From: CALMEH01 sp031409875
GTDB taxonomy: Bacteria; Acidobacteriota; Blastocatellia; Pyrinomonadales; Pyrinomonadaceae
Length of the DNA: 64,000 nucleotides
Reading direction: 5' to 3'
NCBI GenBank assembly: GCA_031409875.1
Contig: JANNYB010000202.1
Coordinates: 62,001-126,000, forward strand
Positions 44,810 to 50,821 of this stretch are shown piece by piece. The notes beneath the pieces were generated by a model. That model ran no database searches. It had not been told where the DNA came from and saw only the letters and a program-made list of their open reading frames with translations. A program made the position numbers and the translations under genes. Every line of letters begins with the position of its first letter. Position 1 is the stretch's first letter.

Positions 44810-44854
44810 TTATTGAAAACTTATTTGCGAGTTAAAGAACGCGGTTTGCTCTAA
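44810..44854 (+). repeat. Right copy of the duplicated DUF58 3' end
   Basis: The frame TTA TTG AAA ACT ... CTC TAA gives LLKTYLRVKERGLL then stop, 13 of 14 residues as in the intact gene. Its last 4 bp overlap the stop codon of the integron integrase gene (44851-44853). Confidence 0.85.
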
Positions 44855-45810
44855 ACATCGAGCGGACTTTTTACGAAAGATTTATTTTTCAAAACGTGCG
44901 TGTAAATTTGAGTTGTCCGAACATCTTTGTGTCCGAGAAGTTCTTGCACGGTGCGAATGTCGTATTGATTTTCGAGCAAGTGTGTCGCAAAACTGTGGCG
45001 GAAGGTATGACAATTTCCGTGTTTTGTAATTTCGGCGCGTTTCATAGAATCTCTGACTGCTTTTTGAATGGTCGAATCGGAAGTGTAATGCCGACGCACA
45101 ACGCCGTCCTCGCGTGTCGGTGAAAGTTTGGCGGACGGAAAAATGTATTGCCATTTCCATTCTTTGGCGGCGTTCGGGTATTTTCTCGATAGAGCATAAG
45201 GCATCCAAGTTTCGCCGAAACCGCGCCGTAAATCTTCGGTGTGAATAAATTTTACCTTCGTCAATTGTTCATTAAGTGATTCGCGCAAAGATTCCGGTAA
45301 AAGCGTTGTGCGGTCTTTCGCGCCTTTGCCGTCACGCACCGTAATCTGATTCATCTCAAAATCAATATCTTTGACGCGCAAATGTAAGGCTTCCGTCAAG
45401 CGCAAACCTGCGCCGTATAACAAACTTGCGACGAGAAAAGGAACGCCTTTCAGATTCGCTAAAATTGTCTTTGCTTCACTTACTGTAAAAACAACCGGCA
45501 AATGTTCGGGGCGTTTCGCACGAATCACGCCTTCAATATTCGGCAAGTTAATTTGCAAGACATCCCGATAAAGAAATAGCAAAGAAAAAAACGCCTGATT
45601 TTGCGTCGAAGCGGAAACCTTTCCATTAACCGCCAAGTCCGTCAAAAACTCGGTTATTTCGGCTGCCCCCATTTTGTTCGGATGGCGTTTGTTGTGAAAC
45701 AAAATAAATCGTTTGATAAAATTGTGATAAGTATCTTCCGTGCGGTTGCTCAAATGCTTTGCTCTGGCAACAGCACGAACTTGGTCGAGAAATTTAACTT
45801 TTGGTGTCAT
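44851..45810 (-). CDS. intI: Integron integrase (IntI-type tyrosine recombinase)
   Basis: 319 residues from the ATG at 45810; an upstream ATG at 45864 falls in a repeated operator-like motif. N-terminal SAM-like DNA-binding domain, then the catalytic domain with Arg (YGAGLRLTEALHLRV), Lys (GKGAKDRTTLL), H-x-x-R (CHTFRHSFATHLL), His (LLGHKDVRTTQ) and the nucleophile Tyr (IYTHVL). The segment GFGETWMPYALSRKYPNAAK plus WKWQYIFPS is the extra helix found only in IntI and needed for single-stranded attC binding. It diverges from the cassette array, as in all integrons. It recombines single-stranded attC sites with attI. All catalytic residues are present, so it is probably active. Confidence 0.95.
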   Translation of the reverse strand: MTPKVKFLDQVRAVARAKHLSNRTEDTYHNFIKRFILFHNKRHPNKMGAAEITEFLTDLAVNGKVSASTQNQAFFSLLFLYRDVLQINLPNIEGVIRAKRPEHLPVVFTVSEAKTILANLKGVPFLVASLLYGAGLRLTEALHLRVKDIDFEMNQITVRDGKGAKDRTTLLPESLRESLNEQLTKVKFIHTEDLRRGFGETWMPYALSRKYPNAAKEWKWQYIFPSAKLSPTREDGVVRRHYTSDSTIQKAVRDSMKRAEITKHGNCHTFRHSFATHLLENQYDIRTVQELLGHKDVRTTQIYTHVLKNKSFVKSPLDV

Positions 45811-45826
45811 AGCGTAAAAATTTTTA

Positions 45827-45854
45827 TTGAAATTGTTGAATTCTGTTGTATAAT
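45827..45854 (+). promoter_or_regulatory. Candidate Pc promoter of the cassette array (TTGAAA-N16-TATAAT)
   Basis: On the plus strand TTGAAA (45827-45832) and a perfect TATAAT (45849-45854) are 16 bp apart and point into attI and the cassettes. It lies between intI and attI, as Pc does in many integrons. Confidence 0.6.
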
Positions 45855-45856
45855 GA

Positions 45857-45942
45857 ATCCGCATATTAAGATACTTATGCGGAATCGTTCTTCATAATAC
45901 ACGAAATCTGCTACTTATGCGGATTCATTCCGCATAAGTATC
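45857..45942. promoter_or_regulatory. attI region: repeated motif tacttatgcgga in direct and inverted copies
   Basis: gatacttatgcggaat (45870-45885) and its exact complement attccgcataagtatc (45927-45942) form a 16-bp inverted repeat. A third copy (tacttatgcgga, 45912-45923) forms a second, tight palindrome with 45929-45940, and a fourth half-site (atccgcata) lies at 45857-45865. These may bind IntI or a repressor. They lie between Pc and the attI crossover. Confidence 0.6.
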
Positions 45943-45983
45943 CAAAATTGATGATTGGCAGGAATGATTCCGGTCAATCAATA

Positions 45984-45993
45984 GTTCGATGCC
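45984..45993 (+). other. attI core site (G|TTCGAT) and cassette 1 start
   Basis: gttcgatgcc here is exactly complementary over 10 bp to ggcatcgaac at 46745-46754, the R'' box of the first attC. The crossover falls after the G at 45984, so cassette 1 runs 45985-46853. Confidence 0.75.
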
Positions 45994-46011
45994 TCGTGGT
46001 AAATATCGCCT

Positions 46012-46734
46012 ATGTTCTCAGTGGCAGATTATAAACTTGGCTTGCACTTGATTCGTCGGCGAATGAACCCGAAGCATTTCGAGATGCTTCAAGCTCAATA
46101 CGCCGCACCGAATCGAACTGTTACCGCGCCACAACTTGCAAAGGCAATCGGTTATCTGTCTTTCAGTCCCGTAAATTTACAATACGGCAAACTTGGGCGA
46201 CTGCTTTCGGATGAACTTGGAAAATTGCCTGAACGCTCTCCATATAGCGGAAAATTGCGTTGGTTTCGGGTTCTATCTTCGGGAGAACCTAGCAAAAGTG
46301 GTTTCTTGTGGACGATGCGCCCTGAATTAGCAACCGCACTTGAAGAACTTGGCATAGTTAAAAATGTCGAAAGTCGTTTGCCCGAAGAAATAGATGTTGC
46401 AGAAGTTTTCGTCGAAGGTGCGGCTCGTCAAGTTACGGTCAACGCTTACGAGCGAAGCCCAGAAGCCCGAAGTCGTTGTATCGCGCACTACGGAACTTAT
46501 TGCTTTGTTTGCAATTTTGATTTTGGCGCGTCGTATGGTGAAATGCTCGAAGGTTATATTCACGTTCACCATTTGCGACCACTTTCCGAGATTGACGGTG
46601 AGTATAAAGTTGACCCGATAGAAGATTTGCGTCCGGTTTGCCCAAACTGTCACGCAGTCATTCACAGCCGCAGACCGCCGCTTTCGGTTGACGAAGTAAA
46701 GGCAATGTTGACGCAGGCAAAGGAAGCGAGCTAA
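46012..46734 (+). CDS. HNH endonuclease (integron cassette 1)
   Basis: 240 residues. An in-frame stop at 46000 fixes the start at or after 46012; no ribosome site is evident, as is common in cassettes. The N-terminal 130 residues look like a DNA-recognition half (SGKLRWFRVLSSGEPSKSGF); the C-terminal part is a McrA-like HNH site: YCFVCNFDF, YIHVHHLRPLSEI and DLRPVCPNCHAVIH, with two CxxC zinc pairs and the H-H/N-H catalytic set. It may act as a restriction or defence nuclease. The cassette has no partner methyltransferase, so it may cut modified DNA. Transcribed from Pc. Confidence 0.85.
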   Translation: MFSVADYKLGLHLIRRRMNPKHFEMLQAQYAAPNRTVTAPQLAKAIGYLSFSPVNLQYGKLGRLLSDELGKLPERSPYSGKLRWFRVLSSGEPSKSGFLWTMRPELATALEELGIVKNVESRLPEEIDVAEVFVEGAARQVTVNAYERSPEARSRCIAHYGTYCFVCNFDFGASYGEMLEGYIHVHHLRPLSEIDGEYKVDPIEDLRPVCPNCHAVIHSRRPPLSVDEVKAMLTQAKEAS

Positions 46735-46747
46735 AGATGACGGCGGC

Positions 46748-46859
46748 ATCGAACAATTCAATGGACGTGAGGGCGAAACAGCGACTTTGTTATCGCGTTG
46801 TCTGGTTTCCCTTAGCTTGTGCGTGGCGGTTTCGCCCCACGTCATCTCAGCCGTTGGGC
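46748..46859 (+). repeat. attC site 1 (112 nt)
   Basis: R'' ATCGAAC (46748-46754) to R' GTTGGGC (46853-46859). The arms gacgtgagggcgaaac and gtttcgccccacgtc pair except for one extrahelical A, the usual asymmetry of attC. Crossover after the G at 46853. Confidence 0.85.
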
Positions 46860-46907
46860 ATCTTCTCTTGGGTTGAAACGAATGATTTTAGATGTTACAA
46901 AATTTGA

Positions 46908-47396
46908 ATGAATTATATTCACCAGATTGTCGAATACATTTTGAAGGCGCAAGAAATTGCCACTCTTTACGGCTATAAAAATCTTTTACAGCCCGGTATG
47001 GTTAAAGAGTTAATTATCGGAGATATTCTCGGACACGAAGTTCATAGAACTAAACACGAACCGGATGCTTGGGAGCCGGATAACCCCGAAATAAAATATG
47101 AATATTTAAGTTGTGTTGAAGGCGGAACATTTCAGCTTGACCGAATGTTTAAAGCTCCTGTCGAAAAACGCGCCAAATCTCTGAAAAGAATTAGTCGTAA
47201 TTCTACTATTTTTTGCGCTGTTTTTGATGCAGAACATCCGCTAATGGTGAAAGTAATCTACAAACTTCCGGTTGAAATTATTTTGCAGGAAACTGAAAGA
47301 CAGTTAGATGCAAGCAGCAATGATATTTCTCACGTCGGCTTCACAATAAAATGGGCTGAGAGAAATGGTGAAGTCGTTTATAAAAAAGATTCTTGA
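46908..47396 (+). CDS. Candidate restriction endonuclease, cassette 2
   Basis: 162 residues that I do not recognise with certainty. The first third has MVKELIIGDILGHEVHRTKH (31-50), then PDAW (52-55) and KYEYLSCVEGGTFQLDRMF (63-81). This order of E, D and Y-E-Y with a following F-Q-L-D-R-M resembles small type II restriction enzymes of the PD-(D/E)XK type, but the usual Lys (E-x-K) would be Leu67, so the assignment or the activity is uncertain. It converges with and overlaps by 19 bp a DNA methyltransferase gene in the same cassette, which is the main reason for the call. Read from Pc. Confidence 0.4.
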   Translation: MNYIHQIVEYILKAQEIATLYGYKNLLQPGMVKELIIGDILGHEVHRTKHEPDAWEPDNPEIKYEYLSCVEGGTFQLDRMFKAPVEKRAKSLKRISRNSTIFCAVFDAEHPLMVKVIYKLPVEIILQETERQLDASSNDISHVGFTIKWAERNGEVVYKKDS

Positions 47397-48235
47397 ATAA
47401 TCATTTTAGAACCGTTATTTTTATCCGAAAAAAGTGGAAGATACTCTTTAAGCGCGTTTGTTTCTCTTGCCTGTTCTAAGCGTTTATTGGCTATTTCAAC
47501 ATATTGAGGATTTATTTCACATCCGACATAAAATCGTTCAAGCCGTTCGCAAACGACGGGAACAGTTCCGCTACCGACGAACGGGTCAAAGATAAATTCA
47601 CCTTGATTCGAGCTGGCTTTAATAATTCGTTCTATCAGTTTTTCCGGTTTTTGTATCGTGTGTAAAAGCTCTCTGCTTATCAGTTCTTTGGATTTATACG
47701 TTAGTTGCTTTATATCGCCCCAAACGTCTCCGGGATTTTTACCGTTTTCATTAAAGACGGTTTTACCATATTGACCGTTTTTAACTGACGGAACATTTTC
47801 GCATCTTTTTCGATGTTCAAGTTCTACCAACTGCGGAACTCGAATGTCATCGAGATTGAAAGTTTTAGGCTTTCCTTTGGAAAAATAAAATATCGTGTCG
47901 TAATTATTCGTGTAAGATTTTCGACCTTGCGATAATCTGCTTGGTTGATACCAAATTATCCTTGATTGAAGTTCGAGATAAGGTCTGTAATCAATAAAAT
48001 CAATTGCATCCTGCTTGCCGAATAAATAAACCGCGCCGCCTTGTTTTAGTATCAGAGAGAATTTTTGCAGCAGATTTAAATTATACTGTTGGATGTTTTC
48101 AACTTTATCCCAATCGTGTGTTGTCACGCCGTAAGGACCGTCACAGATTATTAAGTCGAAACTGTCTTTTGGCAATTCATTCATAAAAGACATTGAGTTT
48201 GCATTCGAGATTTGGTTTTTTAATTCTGAAAGCAT
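47378..48235 (-). CDS. DNA methyltransferase (N6-adenine or N4-cytosine, beta class), cassette 2
   Basis: 285 residues. Motif IV appears first as IICDGPYGV (29-37; DGPY for the usual DPPY) and motif I later in FIFDPFVGSGTVPVVCERL (about 221-239), the beta-class order. The target domain lies between them (YQPSRLSQGRKSYTNNYDT). It methylates adenine-N6 or cytosine-N4; the class cannot be fixed. It is in reverse orientation to the cassette array and follows an RHH gene by 2 bp, driven by its own promoter (48432-48460). With the gene at 46908 it is probably a mobile restriction-modification unit within one cassette. Confidence 0.87.
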   Translation of the reverse strand: MLSELKNQISNANSMSFMNELPKDSFDLIICDGPYGVTTHDWDKVENIQQYNLNLLQKFSLILKQGGAVYLFGKQDAIDFIDYRPYLELQSRIIWYQPSRLSQGRKSYTNNYDTIFYFSKGKPKTFNLDDIRVPQLVELEHRKRCENVPSVKNGQYGKTVFNENGKNPGDVWGDIKQLTYKSKELISRELLHTIQKPEKLIERIIKASSNQGEFIFDPFVGSGTVPVVCERLERFYVGCEINPQYVEIANKRLEQARETNALKEYLPLFSDKNNGSKMIIQESFL

Positions 48236-48237
48236 AG

Positions 48238-48414
48238 CTATTGTTTTTTGTTTTTCTGATTTGCAGAAATCAATTGATTTTTGTTTGATTCTTTTTCAAT
48301 ATATTCATCCAACGCCCGGCGTATTATCTCAGACACGGATAATCCCCTTTCCTCACTAAGTAAAGCTAATGCGCTGATTTGTTGTTCGGATAAATAAAGA
48401 TTATACTTTTTCAT
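48238..48414 (-). CDS. Small ribbon-helix-helix (CopG-like) regulator, cassette 2
   Basis: 58 residues: MKKYNLYLSEQQISALALLS, then EERGLSVSEIIRRALDEYIE and a short polar tail. The beta strand (KYNLYLSE) plus two helices is the CopG/MetJ fold. Its stop lies 2 bp before the start of the methyltransferase gene (48235), so the two are translated together; it is likely a controller protein for the restriction-modification unit, or the antitoxin-like half of an unrecognised pair. The upstream promoter region carries an A+T-rich atgtatgatatata stretch suitable as an operator. Too short for many gene finders; seen here by direct translation. Confidence 0.75.
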   Translation of the reverse strand: MKKYNLYLSEQQISALALLSEERGLSVSEIIRRALDEYIEKESNKNQLISANQKNKKQ

Positions 48415-48431
48415 ATATTCTATGTATGTAT

Positions 48432-48460
48432 GATATATACCAAACAGAACCTTTTGTCAA
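48432..48460 (-). promoter_or_regulatory. Sigma70-like promoter for the RHH-methyltransferase pair
   Basis: On the minus strand TTGACA (48460-48455) and TATATC (48437-48432) are 17 bp apart, 18 bp before the RHH start. A cassette-borne promoter facing the array is unusual but usual for toxin-like or restriction cassettes. Confidence 0.55.
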
Positions 48461-48484
48461 AAGTCTTTTAACTATAAACGCAAT

Positions 48485-48597
48485 GCCCAACAATTCAATG
48501 GACGTGAGGGCGAAACAGCGACTTTGTTATCGCGTTGTCTGTTTTCCCTAAACTTGTGTGAGGGCGGTTTCGCCCCACGTCATCTCAAGCGTTATGC
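48485..48597 (+). repeat. attC site 2 (113 nt)
   Basis: R'' GCCCAAC (48485-48491) is exactly complementary to the GTTGGGC that opens cassette 2 (9 bp match including flanks, 48483-48491 against 46853-46861). R' is GTTATGC (48591-48597). Same extrahelical A as attC 1; the body is nearly identical to it. Confidence 0.85.
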
Positions 48598-48649
48598 CCC
48601 TTTTGAAATCGAAATTGACTTTTGGTATGACTAATAGTATTACTTTAAT

Positions 48650-48892
48650 ATGAGTGTTGCAAAAGTTACAATTTCCATCGAATCAAATCTTCTGAAGAAA
48701 CTTGACCGCCTTGTCAAAGAGCGTGTTTTCTCAAATCGCAGTCAAGCGGTTCAGTCTGCCGTCGAAGAAAAAGTTTCGCGCCTTGATAATAATCGTCTGG
48801 CGCGGGAATGTGCCAAACTAAACAAAACCGAAGAACAATCTTTAGCTGATTTGGGCTTGGCAAGCGAGGTGGAAGAATGGCTCGAATATTGA
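48650..48892 (+). CDS. RHH antitoxin of a MazF-type pair, cassette 3
   Basis: 80 residues. AKVTISIESNLLKKLDRLVK (4-23) is a ribbon-helix-helix beginning; RSQAVQSAVEEKVSRLDNNR its second helix; the C-terminal LNKTEEQSLADLGLASEVEE is the acidic toxin-binding part. The end overlaps the MazF-like gene by 16 bp, so the two are coupled. It binds and neutralises the toxin and probably represses the pair. Such pairs are common in chromosomal integrons, where they stabilise the array. Confidence 0.85.
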   Translation: MSVAKVTISIESNLLKKLDRLVKERVFSNRSQAVQSAVEEKVSRLDNNRLARECAKLNKTEEQSLADLGLASEVEEWLEY

Positions 48893-49218
48893 GAGGCGAC
48901 GTTATTTGGGCGAGTCTTGACCCGACGCTCGGACACGAGCAAGCAGATTCGCGTCCCGTGCTGGTTTTGAGCGAAGATATTTTTAATGACCATTCGGGAA
49001 CAGTTATCGCCGTTGTCTTGTCCAGCCAACAGCCGAGCGCGAGTTTTCCCTTGACGTTTGAACTTTCCGACCCAATTTTGCCGAAAAAGTCTTGGGTAAA
49101 AATCAGCCAGATTCGGACGCTTTCGACTCAGCGACTCGGAAGAAAAATCGGCACAGCGTCGGATGAAGAATTAGAAACAATTATCGAAGGCTTGAATGAA
49201 ATTATCGGCGGCTCATAA
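48877..49218 (+). CDS. MazF/PemK-like mRNA interferase toxin, cassette 3
   Basis: 113 residues. ILRGDVIWASLDPTLGHEQA (4-23) and RPVLVLSEDIFN open the PemK/MazF fold, and WVKISQIRTLSTQRLGRKIG (72-91) holds the conserved S-Q-I-R-T catalytic strand. It cleaves mRNA at short sequences in the cytoplasm when the antitoxin is lost. Its TAA stop is part of the attC 3 R'' box (tcataac), so the coding region runs right into the recombination site. Coupled to the upstream RHH gene. Confidence 0.9.
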   Translation: MARILRGDVIWASLDPTLGHEQADSRPVLVLSEDIFNDHSGTVIAVVLSSQQPSASFPLTFELSDPILPKKSWVKISQIRTLSTQRLGRKIGTASDEELETIIEGLNEIIGGS

Positions 49219-49325
49219 CGGCTGAGATAACGTAGGGGCGAAACAGCGACCTTTTTATCGCGTTGTCCGTCAAACTTTAACGGGCTTGGTGGCAGTTTCG
49301 CCCTACGTCATTTCAGCCGTTCGTC
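49213..49325 (+). repeat. attC site 3 (113 nt)
   Basis: R'' TCATAAC (49213-49219) matches the complement of GTTATGC opening cassette 3 with one mismatch. R' is GTTCGTC (49319-49325). Arms aacgtaggggcgaaac and gtttcgccctacgtc pair with one extrahelical G and one mismatch. Confidence 0.8.
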
Positions 49326-49395
49326 CGAATATTATGAAATTTTGGCAAAAACTTTCTGCTTGCTTTTGGTTCTTCGGTGAACGATAATTTTTGTT

Positions 49396-49626
49396 ATGAA
49401 CTATCGAGATTTTATTACTATCGAACCCAACAAGCGCGGCGGCAAACCTTGTGTGCGCGGTTTGCGAATTACGGTTTATGAGGTTCTCGAATATCTTGCC
49501 TCCGAAATGACCGAAGCCGAGATTCTCGAAGACTTTCCCGATTTAACTCATCAAGACTTAAAGGCTTGTTTGGCTTACGCGGCTGACCGCGAACGTCGTT
49601 TGATGACGGCTCCGGTGGCGGCGTGA
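49396..49626 (+). CDS. DUF433 antitoxin, cassette 4
   Basis: 76 residues. ITIEPNKRGGKPCVRGLRIT (8-27) and VYEVLEYLASEMTEAEILED (28-47), then FPDLTHQDLKACLAYAADRE, match the DUF433 (VapB-like winged-helix) family almost end to end. The ribosome site is weak. It partners the PIN-like toxin downstream, overlapping it by 4 bp (49623-49626). As in cassette 3, a toxin-antitoxin pair in an integron cassette probably stabilises the array. Confidence 0.88.
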   Translation: MNYRDFITIEPNKRGGKPCVRGLRITVYEVLEYLASEMTEAEILEDFPDLTHQDLKACLAYAADRERRLMTAPVAA

Positions 49627-49955
49627 AATTATTGTTTGACGAAAATTTATCGCCTGCGCTCGTGCGCCGACTCGCCGATGTTTTCCCTGATTCGGTTCAC
49701 GTCCGCGATGTCGGAATGAAAGCGACTGATGATCCGGTTGTTTGGGATTATGCGAAGGAAAATGATTTGATGATCGTTTCCAAAGACGTGGATATGCACG
49801 ATTTGAGTTTGATATTTGGTAATCCGCCGAAAGTTGTTTGGCTACGACTCGGAAACTGTTCAACCAAACAGGTAGAAGAATTGTTGCGCCGCGATTTTGA
49901 AGTTGTCAAACTTTTTTATGAAGATGCGTCTGTTTCTTTGCTGTCTTTACCGTAA
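49623..49955 (+). CDS. DUF5615 PIN-like toxin, cassette 4
   Basis: 110 residues. KLLFDENLSPALVRRLADVF (2-21) has the first catalytic Asp; GMKATDDPVVWDYAKEND (31-48) the second acidic set; LMIVSKDVDMHDLSLIFG (49-66) the third Asp cluster, and PKVVWLRLGNCS the family's closing strand. This is the DUF5615/Mut7-C-like PIN fold, a probable ribonuclease toxin. It pairs with DUF433. Downstream there is no recognisable attC for this cassette, only an imperfect inverted repeat (49962-50025). Confidence 0.88.
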   Translation: MKLLFDENLSPALVRRLADVFPDSVHVRDVGMKATDDPVVWDYAKENDLMIVSKDVDMHDLSLIFGNPPKVVWLRLGNCSTKQVEELLRRDFEVVKLFYEDASVSLLSLP

Positions 49956-49961
49956 CAAACT

Positions 49962-50025
49962 CAATGAACGCAAAGCACGGCAAAGATGTTCATAAAATCC
50001 ATCATTGAATTTGCCGCGTTCAATC
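49962..50025. repeat. Imperfect inverted repeat at the end of the cassette array
   Basis: tgaacgc...ggcaaa (49964-49985) pairs with tttgccgcgttca (50010-50022) with a 7-nt bulge. It does not contain the R'' box expected for cassette 4 (attcggacgaac), so it is either a ruined attC or unrelated. Confidence 0.45.
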
Positions 50026-50039
50026 GCTATCCTTAAAAT

Positions 50040-50690
50040 TCAAGACAATTTGGATTTTGATAGCAAAATATACGAAGCAACCGCAAACGAGGCTTGCGAA
50101 ACCGTATTGATTAGCTGTTTTATCCATTGAAAAGTAACGGTTTGGTCAGAGGCTCGTGCCAGAACGAAAATTACTGCAAAATTGATTAAAAAAAGTCCGA
50201 CGGCAAGCCATAATTTGTTTTTGGAAGCACGAAAAATCAGTTGAAAAAGCATTGCGAGATTTGCCAGAGTCGTTGCGCCGAGAAGTATGAAAAACCACGC
50301 ACGGCTTTCCATAAAAAAGCCGCAATATGCGGCGATTGACCAAAACACAGCAATCAAAATTAAAGGCAAAGCCCAAAGTTTTACGGCATCGGTTTCGCTC
50401 TCGCGGCTTTTCCATAAAGCCCACGCCAAACAAATAAAACCTGCCGACATCAACACAAAAAGACTATTATTGAGAATCGGAAAATCCGCGCCGCCGACTC
50501 CTTGAATTATTTTCCAAGCCGATTTCAAAACACCACCGAGCGTTACTAAAATGCCACCGAAATAAGCCAAATTTCCTGCCGATTTATTCTCACGCGAAAT
50601 CATTTTCGCCACAAAAAATAACCCAATCGCAAAAAAAGCAACGGGCATTAAATCTTGCAAAGCAAGCGTTAAATTTATTTCGTCTTTCAT
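50040..50690 (-). CDS. Multi-spanning membrane protein of unknown function
   Basis: 216 residues from the ATG at 50690; the frame continues to 50765 but those 25 residues (FGIWNLEF repeats) translate a heptamer array. Seven membrane helices are likely (for example 10-30, 41-60, 77-92, 106-127, 131-150, 157-176, 189-205). No conserved motif known to me. It follows an aldehyde dehydrogenase gene on the same strand but is separated by the repeat, and it marks the return to core chromosome after the integron. Confidence 0.6.
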   Translation of the reverse strand: MKDEINLTLALQDLMPVAFFAIGLFFVAKMISRENKSAGNLAYFGGILVTLGGVLKSAWKIIQGVGGADFPILNNSLFVLMSAGFICLAWALWKSRESETDAVKLWALPLILIAVFWSIAAYCGFFMESRAWFFILLGATTLANLAMLFQLIFRASKNKLWLAVGLFLINFAVIFVLARASDQTVTFQWIKQLINTVSQASFAVASYILLSKSKLS

Positions 50691-50821
50691 AAATTCCAAA
50701 TTCCAAATTCCAAATTCCAAATTGAAGCCAAAACCAAATTTAATTCGGAACTTGAAATCCGGCATCCGAATTCCGAAACCCGAAATTTGGAATTTGGAAT
50801 TTGGAATCTGGAATCTGGAAC
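50691..50821. repeat. Heptamer inverted array (ccaaatt / ttggaat)
   Basis: ccaaatt units at 50694-50721 face ttggaat/ctggaat units at 50787-50820. Both flanking minus-strand genes touch it. Confidence 0.88.

Noticed and set aside
46735..49325. The three repeats of about 113 nt read as an insertion sequence or CRISPR-like array
   Set aside because: They are imperfect hairpins with extrahelical bases, spaced by whole gene cassettes, with core boxes complementary to cassette starts beside an IntI gene. That is attC behaviour; there are no spacers of even length and no transposase.
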